Below the pieces are notes generated by a model. It was given only the letters and a program-made list of their open reading frames with translations, had not been told where the DNA came from and searched no databases. This document shows, piece after piece, positions 27,320 through 36,811 of a DNA stretch of 64,000 bases (position 1 is the stretch's first letter; the number at the start of each line of letters is the position of its first letter). The position numbers were made by a program, and so were the translations under genes. Source of the stretch: Streptomyces camponoticapitis. GTDB lineage: Bacteria > Actinomycetota > Actinomycetes > Streptomycetales > Streptomycetaceae. Where the stretch lies: contig NZ_BMMV01000005.1 of the NCBI RefSeq assembly GCF_014646115.1, positions 62,001 through 126,000 on the forward strand, given 5' to 3'.

Positions 27320-28675
27320 TCACATGTAGACGGTAGGGATGACCGGCTCGCCGCGCGACAGCTGGATCGCCGACATCGGCAGTGCGGCGCGCGCCGCGAC
27401 ATGCCGGTCGCGGACCGTGTCCAGCGACTCGCGCGCGACCACCTCGCCGCCCTTGACCAGCTCCACCAGCAGCTGCCGGTCCAGCAGCTCGGCGGGCACC
27501 GGGCCGGTGCCGACGACCTCCGCGTCCGCGTACCCCTCCGCGTCGACCCGCCGCGCCGCCCACTTGCGGCCGCCGATCGACGTCTTGCCGCCCAGCGACT
27601 TCTTCGCCACCGCGTGCAGCGGCGCCTTCGGATCGGCGGAGTGGGCACGGGCGACGAGTTTGTACACCATCGAGCAGGTGGGGTGCCCGCTGCCGGTGAC
27701 CAGCTGGGTGCCGACCCCGTACGCGTCCACCGGGGCCGCGGCCAGCGAGGCGATCGCGTACTCGTCCAGGTCGGAGGTGACCACGATCCGGGTGTTCACC
27801 GCGCCCAGCTCGTCCAGCTGCTGCCGCACCCGGTGCGCGACGAGCAGCAGATCGCCGGAGTCGATGCGTACGGCGCCCAGCTCGGGCCCCGCGACCTCCA
27901 CGGCGGTACGGACCGCCTCGGCCACGTCGTAGGTGTCCACGAGCAGCGTCGTACCGCTGCCGAGCGCGTCGACCTGCGCCTGGAACGCGTCCCGCTCGTT
28001 GTCGTGCAGCAGCGTGAAGGCGTGCGCGCTGGTGCCCACCGTCGGGATGCCGTAACGGAACCCGGCTGCCAGGTCGGAGGTGGTGTCGAAGCCGCCCACG
28101 TACGCGGCGCGCGAGGCGGCGACGGCGGCCAGCTCGTGGGTGCGGCGCGCGCCCATCTCGATCAGCGGGCGCCCGCCGGCCGCGGACGACATCCGGGACG
28201 CGGCGGCGGCGATAGCCGAGTCGTGGTTGAGGATCGACAGGACCACGGTCTCCAGCAGCACGCACTCGGCGAAGGACCCCTCGACGCGCAGGATCGGCGA
28301 GCCGGGGAAGTACACCTCGCCCTCGCGGTAGCCCCAGATGTTGCCGCGGAAGCGGTAGTCGGCGAGCCAGTCGAGCGTCGCCCCGTCGACGATCTCCCGC
28401 TCGCGCAGGAAGCCGATGACGTCCGGGTCGAAGCGGAAGTTCTCGACGGCGTCGAGGAGCCGTCCGGTGCCGGCGACGACTCCGTAGCGCCGTCCCTCGG
28501 GCAGCCGCCGGGTGAAGACCTCGAAGACGGAGCGGCGCTCGGCCGTCCCCGCGCGCAGCGCGGCGCGGAGCATCGTCAACTCGTACTGGTCGGTGAAGAG
28601 CGCGGTCGACGGAACACCGACCCGCCTGCCGCCCTCGTCCTTCGCAAGGCCCTTCTCAAGGTCCGCAGAGTTCAT
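27320..28675 (-). CDS. pncB: Nicotinate phosphoribosyltransferase
   Basis: A 451-residue enzyme that joins nicotinate and PRPP to form nicotinate mononucleotide. The family segments are STALFTDQYELTMLRAALRAG, FEVFTRRLPEGRRYGVVAGTGRLL, EGEVYFPGSPILRVEGSF, the phosphoribosyl site around AVRIDSGDL and GGRKWAARR near the end. Start ATG 28675 (MNSADLEKGL) is used because the open frame further upstream runs into the divergent clpS gene. It stands 137 bp before pncA, and the two together convert nicotinamide to NaMN. Confidence 0.94.
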   Translation of the reverse strand: MNSADLEKGLAKDEGGRRVGVPSTALFTDQYELTMLRAALRAGTAERRSVFEVFTRRLPEGRRYGVVAGTGRLLDAVENFRFDPDVIGFLREREIVDGATLDWLADYRFRGNIWGYREGEVYFPGSPILRVEGSFAECVLLETVVLSILNHDSAIAAAASRMSSAAGGRPLIEMGARRTHELAAVAASRAAYVGGFDTTSDLAAGFRYGIPTVGTSAHAFTLLHDNERDAFQAQVDALGSGTTLLVDTYDVAEAVRTAVEVAGPELGAVRIDSGDLLLVAHRVRQQLDELGAVNTRIVVTSDLDEYAIASLAAAPVDAYGVGTQLVTGSGHPTCSMVYKLVARAHSADPKAPLHAVAKKSLGGKTSIGGRKWAARRVDAEGYADAEVVGTGPVPAELLDRQLLVELVKGGEVVARESLDTVRDRHVAARAALPMSAIQLSRGEPVIPTVYM

Positions 28676-28840
28676 GCCAACAATGCTACAGCGGATCTCG
28701 TCAGAGTGACGATTTCTATCGGGCGTCCGGGCCGCCGTTTGTGCGACAGACCCCTTCGGGTGGCAGCATGGGGTCAGTGAGGCTGTGCATCCCGGGGCGT
28801 ACCCCGGGGCCCCCGGCGGAGAAGAAGGTCGTCCCGAACC
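28676..28840. promoter_or_regulatory. Divergent promoter region pncB/clpS with 5'-UTR hairpin
   Basis: A 165-bp region between divergent genes. A GC hairpin (cccgggg-cgta-ccccggg, about 28791-28808) lies in the likely 5' leader of clpS. I saw no clear NrtR- or Rex-type operator. Confidence 0.35.
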
Positions 28841-29146
28841 GTGAGTGTTGCCCCGACAGAGATCGAACTTCCCGAGTCGGCCGAGGAGACGTTCACCGTC
28901 CCGGAACCTGACGTGCCGTGGATGACGATCGTCCACAACGACCCTGTCAACCTCATGAGTTATGTGACGTACGTCTTCCAGACGTACTTCGGCTACTCCA
29001 AGGACAAGGCGCACAAGCTGATGCTCGACGTCCACCACAAGGGCCGCGCGATCGTCTCCAGCGGCAGCCGCGAGGAGATGGAACGCGACGTGCAGGCGAT
29101 GCACGGCTACGGCCTGTGGGCCACGCTCTCCCAGGACCACGCCTGA
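28841..29146 (+). CDS. clpS: ATP-dependent Clp protease adaptor ClpS
   Basis: A 101-residue adaptor that delivers N-degron substrates to ClpAP/ClpCP. After a flexible 25-residue N-terminus comes the ClpS core: [26 protein letters not shown] (NDxxN substrate-binding motif), then [16 protein letters not shown] and the helix [22 protein letters not shown] 28841 is the start. The stop overlaps the DUF2017 start (TGATG), so the two are translationally coupled, a conserved actinobacterial pair. Confidence 0.95.
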   Translation: MSVAPTEIELPESAEETFTVPEPDVPWMTIVHNDPVNLMSYVTYVFQTYFGYSKDKAHKLMLDVHHKGRAIVSSGSREEMERDVQAMHGYGLWATLSQDHA

Positions 29147-29733
29147 TGGCCGGGCAGTTCGTGCCGATCCCCGGCGGTGGCGCCGCCGTCGCGCTCGACG
29201 AGGTCGAGATCTCCATCCTGCGCTCCCTCGCCGTCCAACTCCTGGAGCTGATCGGCCCCGGCGAGGAACCGGCCAAGGGTGAGGACCCCCTGGCCGCGCT
29301 CTTCGCGGAGGGGCCCAGCGAGCCGCCGTCCGACCCCGCGCTCGCCCGGCTCTTCCCGGACGCGTACGGCTTCGGCGACGACACCGACGACGAACTGCGC
29401 GAGTACGCGGCCGAGTTCAGGCGCTTCACCGAGAACGACCTGCGTACGCGCAAGCGCGAGGACGGCCTCGCCGTCGTCCGCACCCTGGACGCGCTCGCCG
29501 CCACGGGCGAGGGCGGGGCCGTGCTGAAGCTGGCGCCCGACGACTGCCGGCACTGGCTCGGCGCGCTCAACGACCTGCGCCTGACCATCGGCAACCGGCT
29601 GGAGATCTCCGACGAGGACGAGGGCGAGGGCCTGTACCGGCTCTCGGACGACGACCCGCGCAAGCCGATGGTGATGGCGTACCTGTGGCTCGGGGCGCTC
29701 CAGGAGACCCTGATCGAGACGATGACGCCCTGA
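29146..29733 (+). CDS. DUF2017-family protein, coupled to ClpS
   Basis: A 195-residue acidic cytoplasmic protein. It is mostly helical (VEISILRSLAVQLLELIG; DELREYAAEFRRFTENDLRTRKREDGLAVVRTLD; CRHWLGALNDLRLTIGNRLEI; AYLWLGALQETLIETM), typical of DUF2017. This family is almost always next to clpS in actinobacteria, which suggests a role in regulated proteolysis that is not yet shown. ATG 29146 shares a base with the clpS stop. Confidence 0.85.
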   Translation: MAGQFVPIPGGGAAVALDEVEISILRSLAVQLLELIGPGEEPAKGEDPLAALFAEGPSEPPSDPALARLFPDAYGFGDDTDDELREYAAEFRRFTENDLRTRKREDGLAVVRTLDALAATGEGGAVLKLAPDDCRHWLGALNDLRLTIGNRLEISDEDEGEGLYRLSDDDPRKPMVMAYLWLGALQETLIETMTP

Positions 29734-30017
29734 CGCGGGGAGGGCCCCCGGCGGCGTCTTCGCCACGCCGTCACCGGGTCTCCGCCGTGTCCCCACGCGC
29801 CCTCACACCGTCTCCGGACGGACGCCTTCCGTTTCCTCAAAGGACGCTCAACTCCGTATAACGATCCCGTCTCCGCGCCCGCATGCTTTGCGATTCGGGA
29901 AGTGATTTGTCCGCTTCTTCCTGTGGGCCGCGCCACAGCGACCTCCGTGGATCGTCGCCGGAGCCGTGGTAAATCTTCACGACCACCGGCACAGGCAGGG
30001 AGAAAGGGCGCATCACG

Positions 30018-31484
30018 ATGACCTCCCCACAGGTCGACAACACCTCGCAGAGCCCCTCCGGCAAGACCTCGGAGGAGGGCTACGAACGCGGACTCGGCAG
30101 CCGCCAGGTCCAGATGATCGCGATCGGCGGCGCCATCGGCGTCGGCCTGTTCATGGGCGCCGGCGCGAACATCGCCAAGGCAGGGCCGAGCATCATCCTG
30201 ATGTACGCCCTGGCCGGCGTGGTGATCTTCTTCATCATGCGGGCGCTCGGTGAACTGCTGCTCTACCGGCCGGTCTCCGGCTCGTTCGCTGAGTACGCCC
30301 GGGAGTTCCTCGGCCCGTTCTTCGGATACGTGACGGGCTGGACGTACTGGCTCATGTGGATCGTGACCGGCATGGCCGAGCTCACGGCGGCGGCGATCTA
30401 CATCCACTTCTGGTTCCCCTCGATCCCGCAGTGGGTCAGCGCCCTGGTCTTCCTCGTGGTGCTGTTCGGCGTCAACCTGATCTCCGTCAAGATCTTCGGC
30501 GAGGTCGAGTTCTGGTTCTCGATGGTCAAGGTCACCGCGATCATCGGCATGATCGTCATCGGTCTCGGCGTCCTGACCCTCGGCTTCTCGGACGCGGGCG
30601 AGACCGCCGCCACCGGCAACCTCTGGCAGCACGGCGGCATCTTCCCCAACGGCATCGGCTCCAGCCTGATGACTCTCCAGGGCGTGATGTTCGCCTACCT
30701 CGCCGTCGAACTCGTCGGCGTCACGGCGGGCGAGTCCGAGAACCCCGAGAAGACGCTTCCCAAGGCGATCAACACGCTGCCCTGGCGCATCATCGTCTTC
30801 TACGTCGGCGCGCTCACCGTCATCCTCGCCGTCGTGAAGTGGACCGAATTCAGCGAGGGCGAGAGCCCGTTCGTACACGCCTTCGCCAAGATCGGCATCC
30901 CGCTCGGCGCCGGAATCGTCAACTTCGTGGTGCTGACGGCGGCCCTGTCGTCCTGCAACTCCGGCATGTACTCCACCGGCCGGATGCTGCGCGACCTCGC
31001 CGCCAACAAGGAGGCCCCACAGGTCCTCGGCAAGCTCAACGCCCGCCGGACACCGGCGGCCGGCATCGCGGCGTCCGTCGCGCTGATGGGCATCGGCGTC
31101 GTCCTCAACTACGTCGTCCCCGAGAAGGCGTTCCTGTACGTCACCTCGGTCGCCACCGCCGCCGGTATCTGGACCTGGATGATGATCCTCATCAGCCATA
31201 TCAAGTACCGCTCCGCGGTGGTCGCCGGCCGGCTGCCGGCGTCCTCGTTCCCGGCCCCGGGCGGCGCGGCGCTGAGCTGGGTGGCGCTGGCCTTCCTGGC
31301 CTTCGTGACCTGTCTGATCGCGTACGACTCCGACGCCCGCATCTCGCTGTACGTCGGCGCCGTCTGGGCGGTCTTCCTGGTCGGCGGCTGGGCACTGCTG
31401 GGGCGCCGCGCCCCGGAGCCCGCCGTCCGCGGGGACGAGCCGGAGGGCCCCCACGAGCCGGAGTACGCGAAGGTCTCGGACTGA
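30018..31484 (+). CDS. Amino-acid permease (AAT/APC family, 12 TM)
   Basis: A 488-residue transporter. The signature AIGGAIGVGLFMGAG lies in helix 1, then RALGELLLYRPVSGSFAEYA, GWTYWLMWIVTG, and the conserved ENPEKTLPKAI loop after helix 6, all typical of the AAT family (CycA, AnsP, GabP, AroP). About twelve helices are visible. Substrate specificity cannot be fixed; CycA-like (Ala/Ser/Gly) is a reasonable first guess. ATG 30018 has GGGAGAAAGGG upstream. The preceding 284 bp hold no gene; a TATAAC box near 29854 may be its promoter. Confidence 0.92.
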   Translation: MTSPQVDNTSQSPSGKTSEEGYERGLGSRQVQMIAIGGAIGVGLFMGAGANIAKAGPSIILMYALAGVVIFFIMRALGELLLYRPVSGSFAEYAREFLGPFFGYVTGWTYWLMWIVTGMAELTAAAIYIHFWFPSIPQWVSALVFLVVLFGVNLISVKIFGEVEFWFSMVKVTAIIGMIVIGLGVLTLGFSDAGETAATGNLWQHGGIFPNGIGSSLMTLQGVMFAYLAVELVGVTAGESENPEKTLPKAINTLPWRIIVFYVGALTVILAVVKWTEFSEGESPFVHAFAKIGIPLGAGIVNFVVLTAALSSCNSGMYSTGRMLRDLAANKEAPQVLGKLNARRTPAAGIAASVALMGIGVVLNYVVPEKAFLYVTSVATAAGIWTWMMILISHIKYRSAVVAGRLPASSFPAPGGAALSWVALAFLAFVTCLIAYDSDARISLYVGAVWAVFLVGGWALLGRRAPEPAVRGDEPEGPHEPEYAKVSD

Positions 31485-31624
31485 CGGCGGGGCCGTCGCA
31501 GACCCCGTACGACACCCCGTACACCAGCCCGTCCGGCGGTGCGTCTCACCGGCGCACCGCCGGCCGTCTCACCAGGTGGCCTCCGTATCTCAACCGCGGA
31601 GGCCACCCGTTTATCCTTCGATCC

Positions 31625-32038
31625 ATGCTCACCATCACCCAGGCGCTGTACGACCAGATCGTCGCCCACGCGCGGGCCGACCACCCCGACGAGGCGTGCG
31701 GCGTGATCGCGGGCCCGGAGGGCAGCGACCGGCCCGAGCGCTTCGTCCCGATGCTCAACGCGGCCCGCTCGCCCACGTTCTACGAATTCGACTCGACCGA
31801 GCACAAACAGCTCGACAACGAGCTGCGCGAGCGCGACGAGGACGTGGTGGTCATCTACCACTCGCACACCGCGACGGAGGCCTACCCCTCCCGCCGCGAC
31901 ATCGACCTGGCCATGGAGCCGTTCGCCCACTACGTCCTGGTCTCCACGGCCGACACGGACGAGATGGGTCCGTTCCAGTTCCGCTCGTACCGCATCGTCG
32001 ACGGCGAGGTCACCGAGGAAGACGTCGAAGTCGTCTGA
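31625..32038 (+). CDS. mec: JAMM metalloprotease, CysO-cysteine peptidase (Mec)
   Basis: A 137-residue Zn isopeptidase of the MPN/JAMM family. The full motif is present: Glu23 (DEACGV), His79-Ser-His81 (YHSHT), Ser89 and Asp92. In mycobacteria the homologue Mec releases cysteine from the CysO-cysteine adduct made by CysM, and JAMM relatives also trim the C-terminus of sulfur-carrier proteins. Its partners cysO and cysM lie 3.4 kb downstream on the same strand, separated by a B12-uptake operon, whereas in M. tuberculosis the three are adjacent. Confidence 0.9.
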   Translation: MLTITQALYDQIVAHARADHPDEACGVIAGPEGSDRPERFVPMLNAARSPTFYEFDSTEHKQLDNELRERDEDVVVIYHSHTATEAYPSRRDIDLAMEPFAHYVLVSTADTDEMGPFQFRSYRIVDGEVTEEDVEVV

Positions 32039-32046
32039 CACACTGA

Positions 32047-32165
32047 CGCCGAACCAGGGCGGCAGGACCCAGGAAGCCGGTGTGAATCCGGCACGGTCCC
32101 GCCACTGTGACCAGGCCTTCCGCGCGAGCGGGGGCCCGGAAGCCAGGAACTGACCTGTCGCCCTT
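32047..32165 (+). ncRNA. Cobalamin (B12) riboswitch
   Basis: The conserved core is visible: an agccggtgtgaatccggcac segment at about 32075-32094, then cggtcccgccactgtga, and the B12 box gaagccaggaactgacctg ending near 32157. It starts just after the mec stop codon and ends about 50 bp before btuF, whose ribosome binding site (ggaggagg) lies in the expression platform at about 32202-32209. It should repress the B12 uptake operon when cobalamin is bound. Confidence 0.93.
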
Positions 32166-32216
32166 CTCCCACCACCATGCCAGGGGACGCGGAAATCCCC
32201 CGGAGGAGGCCCAGTC

Positions 32217-33200
32217 ATGTCCTTGCGGCGTCACGCCCTCATACCGGCGGCCCTGCTTCCGCTGCTGCTCCCGCTCGCCGCCTGCGGCTCCACCCCGGAG
32301 CCGGCCGAGCGCACCGGAGCGCCGGCCGCCGGATTCCCGTACACCGTCACCAACTGCGGTGTGAGGACCACCTTCGAGGCACCCCCGAAGCGCGTGGTCA
32401 CGATGAATCAGCACGTCACCGAGATCATGATCGAGCTCGGTCTCGCCAAGTCGCTCGTCGGGACCGCCTGGCTGGACGACGCCGTCCTGCCCGCCTACAA
32501 GAAGGCGTACGACAGCGTCCCGGTCGTCGCCAAGGAGTACCCCTCCAAGGAGAAGCTGCTCGCCCTCGACCCCGACTTCGTCTACGGCGGTTACGCGAGC
32601 GCCTTCGCCGCCAAGGACGGTCGCACCCGCGACGACCTGGGGGACTCGGGTATCGACACCCGGCTCAATCTGGAGAACTGCCCCGAGGGCGGGACCTCCA
32701 TGGACGACCTCTTCGTCGAGATCAAGGAGGTCGGCCGCACCTTCGGTGTGGCCGGCCGCGCCGCGAAGTGGACCGCCGACGCACGCGCCACGCTCGCCGC
32801 CACCGCCGCCGGGCTCAAGGACGTGAAGCCGGTACCGGTCTTCGTCTACGACAGCGGCGACAAGACCGCGTTCACCGCGGGCGGCGCGGGGATCGGCAAC
32901 GAACTGATCGAACGGGCGGGCGGCCGCAACGTCTTCGCCGACCTCGACAAGTCCTTCGGAGACGCCACCTGGGAGCAGGTCGTCGCCCGCAAGCCCGAGG
33001 CGATCGTCATCTACGACTACGGCTCCACCACCGTCGCCCAGAAGAAGAAGCGGCTGCTGGAGGACCCCGTCCTGAGGGACGTCCCGGCGATCAGGAACAA
33101 GCGCTTCGCCGTGCTGCCGCTCTCGGACGCCGTCCTCGGCGTCCGCGCCCCGGCCGCCGTCGGGCGCCTCGCGGACCAACTCCACCCGGAGGCGGGCTAG
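32217..33200 (+). CDS. btuF: Cobalamin ABC transporter substrate-binding lipoprotein
   Basis: A 327-residue periplasmic-binding protein (FecB/BtuF fold). The signal peptide ends at lipobox LAAC. Conserved segments are PKRVVTMNQHVTEIMIELGLA, ALDPDFVYGGY and a C-terminal RVPAAVGRLADQL-like end (here RAPAAVGRLADQL). The riboswitch upstream identifies cobalamin or a corrinoid as the substrate. Similar proteins are sometimes labelled F420-0 transporters, which the riboswitch argues against. The TAG stop (33198-33200) lies in the CTAG end of an inserted repeat. Confidence 0.88.
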   Translation: MSLRRHALIPAALLPLLLPLAACGSTPEPAERTGAPAAGFPYTVTNCGVRTTFEAPPKRVVTMNQHVTEIMIELGLAKSLVGTAWLDDAVLPAYKKAYDSVPVVAKEYPSKEKLLALDPDFVYGGYASAFAAKDGRTRDDLGDSGIDTRLNLENCPEGGTSMDDLFVEIKEVGRTFGVAGRAAKWTADARATLAATAAGLKDVKPVPVFVYDSGDKTAFTAGGAGIGNELIERAGGRNVFADLDKSFGDATWEQVVARKPEAIVIYDYGSTTVAQKKKRLLEDPVLRDVPAIRNKRFAVLPLSDAVLGVRAPAAVGRLADQLHPEAG

Positions 33201-33266
33201 CTCGTGTCCGCGAAGTCCCGCCCGGCCGGCGGGCGGACGGAGCCGCTTCGCGGACGCGCCCACGAG
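33197..33266. repeat. Short CTAG-type palindromic repeat, copy A
   Basis: About 70 bp: ctag-ctcgtgtccgcgaag at the left and cttcgcggacgcgcc-cacgag at the right, with the central ggcgggcggacgg shared with copies C and D. The left CTAG includes the btuF stop codon. The right end has decayed (ACGAG instead of CTAG). It lies over the apparent upstream start of btuC. Confidence 0.75.
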
Positions 33267-33275
33267 ACTCCGCCC

Positions 33276-34328
33276 ATGAGCCGCGAGACCCCGCCGGTCC
33301 GGCACCGGACGCGCCAGGCCCTCGTACTCGCCGGGCTGACCGTCGCCCTCGTCTGCGCGGTCGTCGCCGGGCTCGCGCTCGGCTCCGTCCGTATCCCGCC
33401 CGGCGAGGTCCTGACGATCCTCACCGGCGGCGCCGAGCCCAGCCCCTTCCGCACGATCGTCCTGGACGTACGGCTGCCGCGCGTGCTGCTGGGGGCGGTC
33501 GTCGGCGCCGGGCTGGCCGTCGTCGGGACGGTCCTCCAGGCCCTCGTACGCAACCGGCTGGCCGACCCGTTCCTGCTCGGGATCTCCTCGGGAGCGTCCA
33601 CCGGCGCCGTACTCGTCCTGGTCCTCGGTGTCGGCGGCGGCATCGGCGGCGGGATCACCACGACCGTCGCCATGCCGGCCGCCGCCTTCGCCGGTTCGCT
33701 CGTCGCGATGACCCTCGTCTACGCGCTGGCCCGGCGCGGCGGCACGATGACCGGCGGGCGTCTGGTGCTGGCCGGGGTGACCGTCTCGTACATCCTGTCC
33801 GCCCTCACCACCCTGATCCTGGTGGTCTCCGCCCGGCCCGAGCACTTCCAGGAGGCGCTGTTCTGGTCGCTCGGCGGTCTCGGCAGCGCCCGCTGGGGCA
33901 CTCTCGTCGTCCCGGCCGTCGTCCTCGTCGCCGGGACCGCCCTGCTCATGGCGCTCGCCCGGCCGCTGGACCTGCTGCTGGTGGGGGAGGAGGGCGCGAC
34001 CGCACTGGGGCTGGACACCGCGCGCTTCCGCGCCGCCGTGTTCGTCCTGGCCTCGCTGGTCACCGGCGTGATGGTCGCCGCGAGCGGCGCCATCGGCTTC
34101 GTCGGGCTGCTCGTGCCGCACGCCGCGCGGATGGCGGTCGGGGCGGCGCACCGACCGCTGCTGCCCGTCGCCGCGCTCGGCGGGTCGGTCGTACTCGTCG
34201 TCGCCGACCTCGCCGCCCGTACGGTCGCCGCGCCGCAGGACATCCCCGTGGGCGTCCTCACCGCGCTCACCGGCGGGCCGTTCTTCCTCTGGCTGATGCG
34301 CCGCCGCCCCGAAGGAGCCCCGGTATGA
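33276..34328 (+). CDS. btuC: Cobalamin ABC transporter permease
   Basis: A 350-residue FecCD-type permease with ten helices. Family segments are DVRLPRVLLGAVVGAGLAVVGTVLQALVRNRLADPFLLGISSGAS, LVLAGVTVSYIL and GFVGLLVPHAARMAVGAAHR. Two starts are possible. GTG 33204, four bases after btuF, adds 24 residues encoded entirely by the inserted palindromic repeat. I prefer ATG 33276 (MSRETPPVRH), just after the repeat, though it lacks a strong ribosome binding site. Its stop overlaps btuD (ATGA). Confidence 0.9.
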   Translation: MSRETPPVRHRTRQALVLAGLTVALVCAVVAGLALGSVRIPPGEVLTILTGGAEPSPFRTIVLDVRLPRVLLGAVVGAGLAVVGTVLQALVRNRLADPFLLGISSGASTGAVLVLVLGVGGGIGGGITTTVAMPAAAFAGSLVAMTLVYALARRGGTMTGGRLVLAGVTVSYILSALTTLILVVSARPEHFQEALFWSLGGLGSARWGTLVVPAVVLVAGTALLMALARPLDLLLVGEEGATALGLDTARFRAAVFVLASLVTGVMVAASGAIGFVGLLVPHAARMAVGAAHRPLLPVAALGGSVVLVVADLAARTVAAPQDIPVGVLTALTGGPFFLWLMRRRPEGAPV

Positions 34329-35149
34329 GCCCCCGTACGGCGACACTGCGCCTGGAGGGCCTGTCGTACGGGGTCGGCGACGGCCGGCACCTCGTCGACG
34401 CCGTCGACCTGACTGCCGCCCCCGGCGAGACCGTCGGGCTCGTCGGCCCCAACGGCAGCGGCAAGACCACCCTGCTGCGCTGCGTGTACGGCGCGCTGCG
34501 CCCCACGCACGGCCGGGCCCTGCTGGACGGCGACGACCTGCACACCATGACGGCCAAGGCGCGCGCGCGGCGCGTGGCCACCGTCCCGCAGGACGGACAG
34601 ACCGAGTTCGAACTGACCGTCCGCGAGGTCGTCGCCATGGGCCGCTCCCCGCACCGGCGCTTCTGGGAGCCGGACACGGTGGCCGACACCGCCCTGACGG
34701 ACGCCGCGCTGAGGCGCGTCGGCATCGCCCCGCTGGCCGACCGCGCCTTCCCGTCCCTCTCCGGCGGCGAACGCCAGCGCGCGCTGGTCGCCCGCGCCCT
34801 GGTCCAACAGCCCGCGCTCTTCGTCCTGGACGAGCCGACCAACCATCTGGACATCCGTCACCAGCTCGAAGTCCTCAGCCTCATCAAGGAGTTGGGGACG
34901 ACCAATCTGCTGGCCCTGCACGATCTGAACCTCGCCGCGTACTACTGCGACCGGCTGTACGTCCTCAAGGCGGGCGCGGTCGTCGCCTCGGGAAGCCCCG
35001 CCGAGGTGCTGACCTCCGGGCTGCTCGCCGACGTCTACGAGGTGGCGGCCGAGGTCACGTCCCACCCCCGGACGGGCGCCCCCACGGTCATCTATCTGCC
35101 CGCGCCGGCGGCGGCCCCGCGTGCCGGTTCCCCGGCCCAGTCCATCTGA
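34325..35149 (+). CDS. btuD: Cobalamin ABC transporter ATP-binding protein
   Basis: A 274-residue FecE/BtuD-type ATPase with Walker A GPNGSGKTT, Q-loop VATVPQDGQTEFELTVREVVAMGRSPH, signature SLSGGERQRALVARAL, Walker B LFVLDEPTNHLD and the switch His in LLALHDLNLAAYYCD. ATG 34325 overlaps the btuC stop. It completes the btuFCD set controlled by the riboswitch. Confidence 0.92.
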   Translation: MSPRTATLRLEGLSYGVGDGRHLVDAVDLTAAPGETVGLVGPNGSGKTTLLRCVYGALRPTHGRALLDGDDLHTMTAKARARRVATVPQDGQTEFELTVREVVAMGRSPHRRFWEPDTVADTALTDAALRRVGIAPLADRAFPSLSGGERQRALVARALVQQPALFVLDEPTNHLDIRHQLEVLSLIKELGTTNLLALHDLNLAAYYCDRLYVLKAGAVVASGSPAEVLTSGLLADVYEVAAEVTSHPRTGAPTVIYLPAPAAAPRAGSPAQSI

Positions 35150-35218
35150 CGAACGTCGAACGTCCATCATTCGGGATCACATACCGGGATGCGGACCGGG
35201 AATCGATACGATGACCCC

Positions 35219-35332
35219 ATGGTTTCCCACGACGTGAGCGAGAAGACACCAGGCGATCTGCTGGTGGCGCGCCTGCACGTCGATCTGTGCCGACTCGCCA
35301 GCGCCATGTGTACGGCCGGCGCTGCCGCCTGA
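35219..35332 (+). CDS. Cys-containing leader peptide upstream of cysO-cysM
   Basis: A 37-codon reading frame that short-gene callers miss: MVSHDVSEKTPGDLLVARLH, then VDLCRLASAMCTAGAAA. The LHVDLCRLASA core matches the putative leader peptides that precede sulfur-assimilation genes in Streptomyces (known from annotations, from memory). Its two Cys codons lie near the 3' end, followed by a GC palindrome (CCCCC-gcgc-GGGGG, 35364-35377) about 30 bp after the stop and then by cysO. This layout suits cysteine-dependent attenuation: stalling at the Cys codons would affect folding of the downstream hairpin. Confidence 0.75.
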   Translation: MVSHDVSEKTPGDLLVARLHVDLCRLASAMCTAGAAA

Positions 35333-35363
35333 GCCGCGGCAGAACGCCCATTCCGAGCACCAC

Positions 35364-35377
35364 CCCCCGCGCGGGGG
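35364..35377 (+). promoter_or_regulatory. Candidate attenuator hairpin between leader peptide and cysO
   Basis: CCCCC at 35364-35368 and GGGGG at 35373-35377 around gcgc, placed between the leader-peptide stop and cysO. A tttt run follows at 35402-35405, too distant for a classical intrinsic terminator, so a translational effect is equally possible. Confidence 0.35.
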
Positions 35378-35424
35378 CAGAGCCGCGCGCCCGTCACGCC
35401 TCTTTTCCGACAGGAGCCCACGCC

Positions 35425-36692
<1,268 letters not shown>

Positions 36693-36702
36693 GCCCCTCC
36701 GC

Positions 36703-36763
36703 CGTCGGGCAACAGTGGTGCAACAGTCCTCGTACGGGGGCTGTCGCACCACCGTTGGCGACG
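36703..36763 (+). terminator. Terminator after cysM
   Basis: A long imperfect hairpin. CGTCG, CAAC, GTGGTGC and ACAG on the left pair with CTGT, GCACCAC, GTTG and CGACG on the right, around an 8-12-nt loop (tcgtacgg). Confidence 0.6.
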
Positions 36764-36811
36764 GTGACGATCGGTGTCGATCCACGCGCACCGACACAAC
36801 GGGGGACAGAG

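Noticed and set aside
29837..30064. A 75-codon minus-strand frame in the gap before the amino-acid permease
   Set aside because: It overlaps the permease start and ribosome binding site and lacks its own; no recognisable protein.
28953..31454. An 833-codon minus-strand frame across clpS, DUF2017 and the permease
   Set aside because: It crosses three supported plus-strand genes and their gaps and has no domain or ribosome binding site.
32177..35149. A 990-codon frame running from the riboswitch through to btuD
   Set aside because: Only its final 274 codons are the ATPase. The earlier part is out of frame with btuF and btuC, which have clear signal peptide and family motifs.
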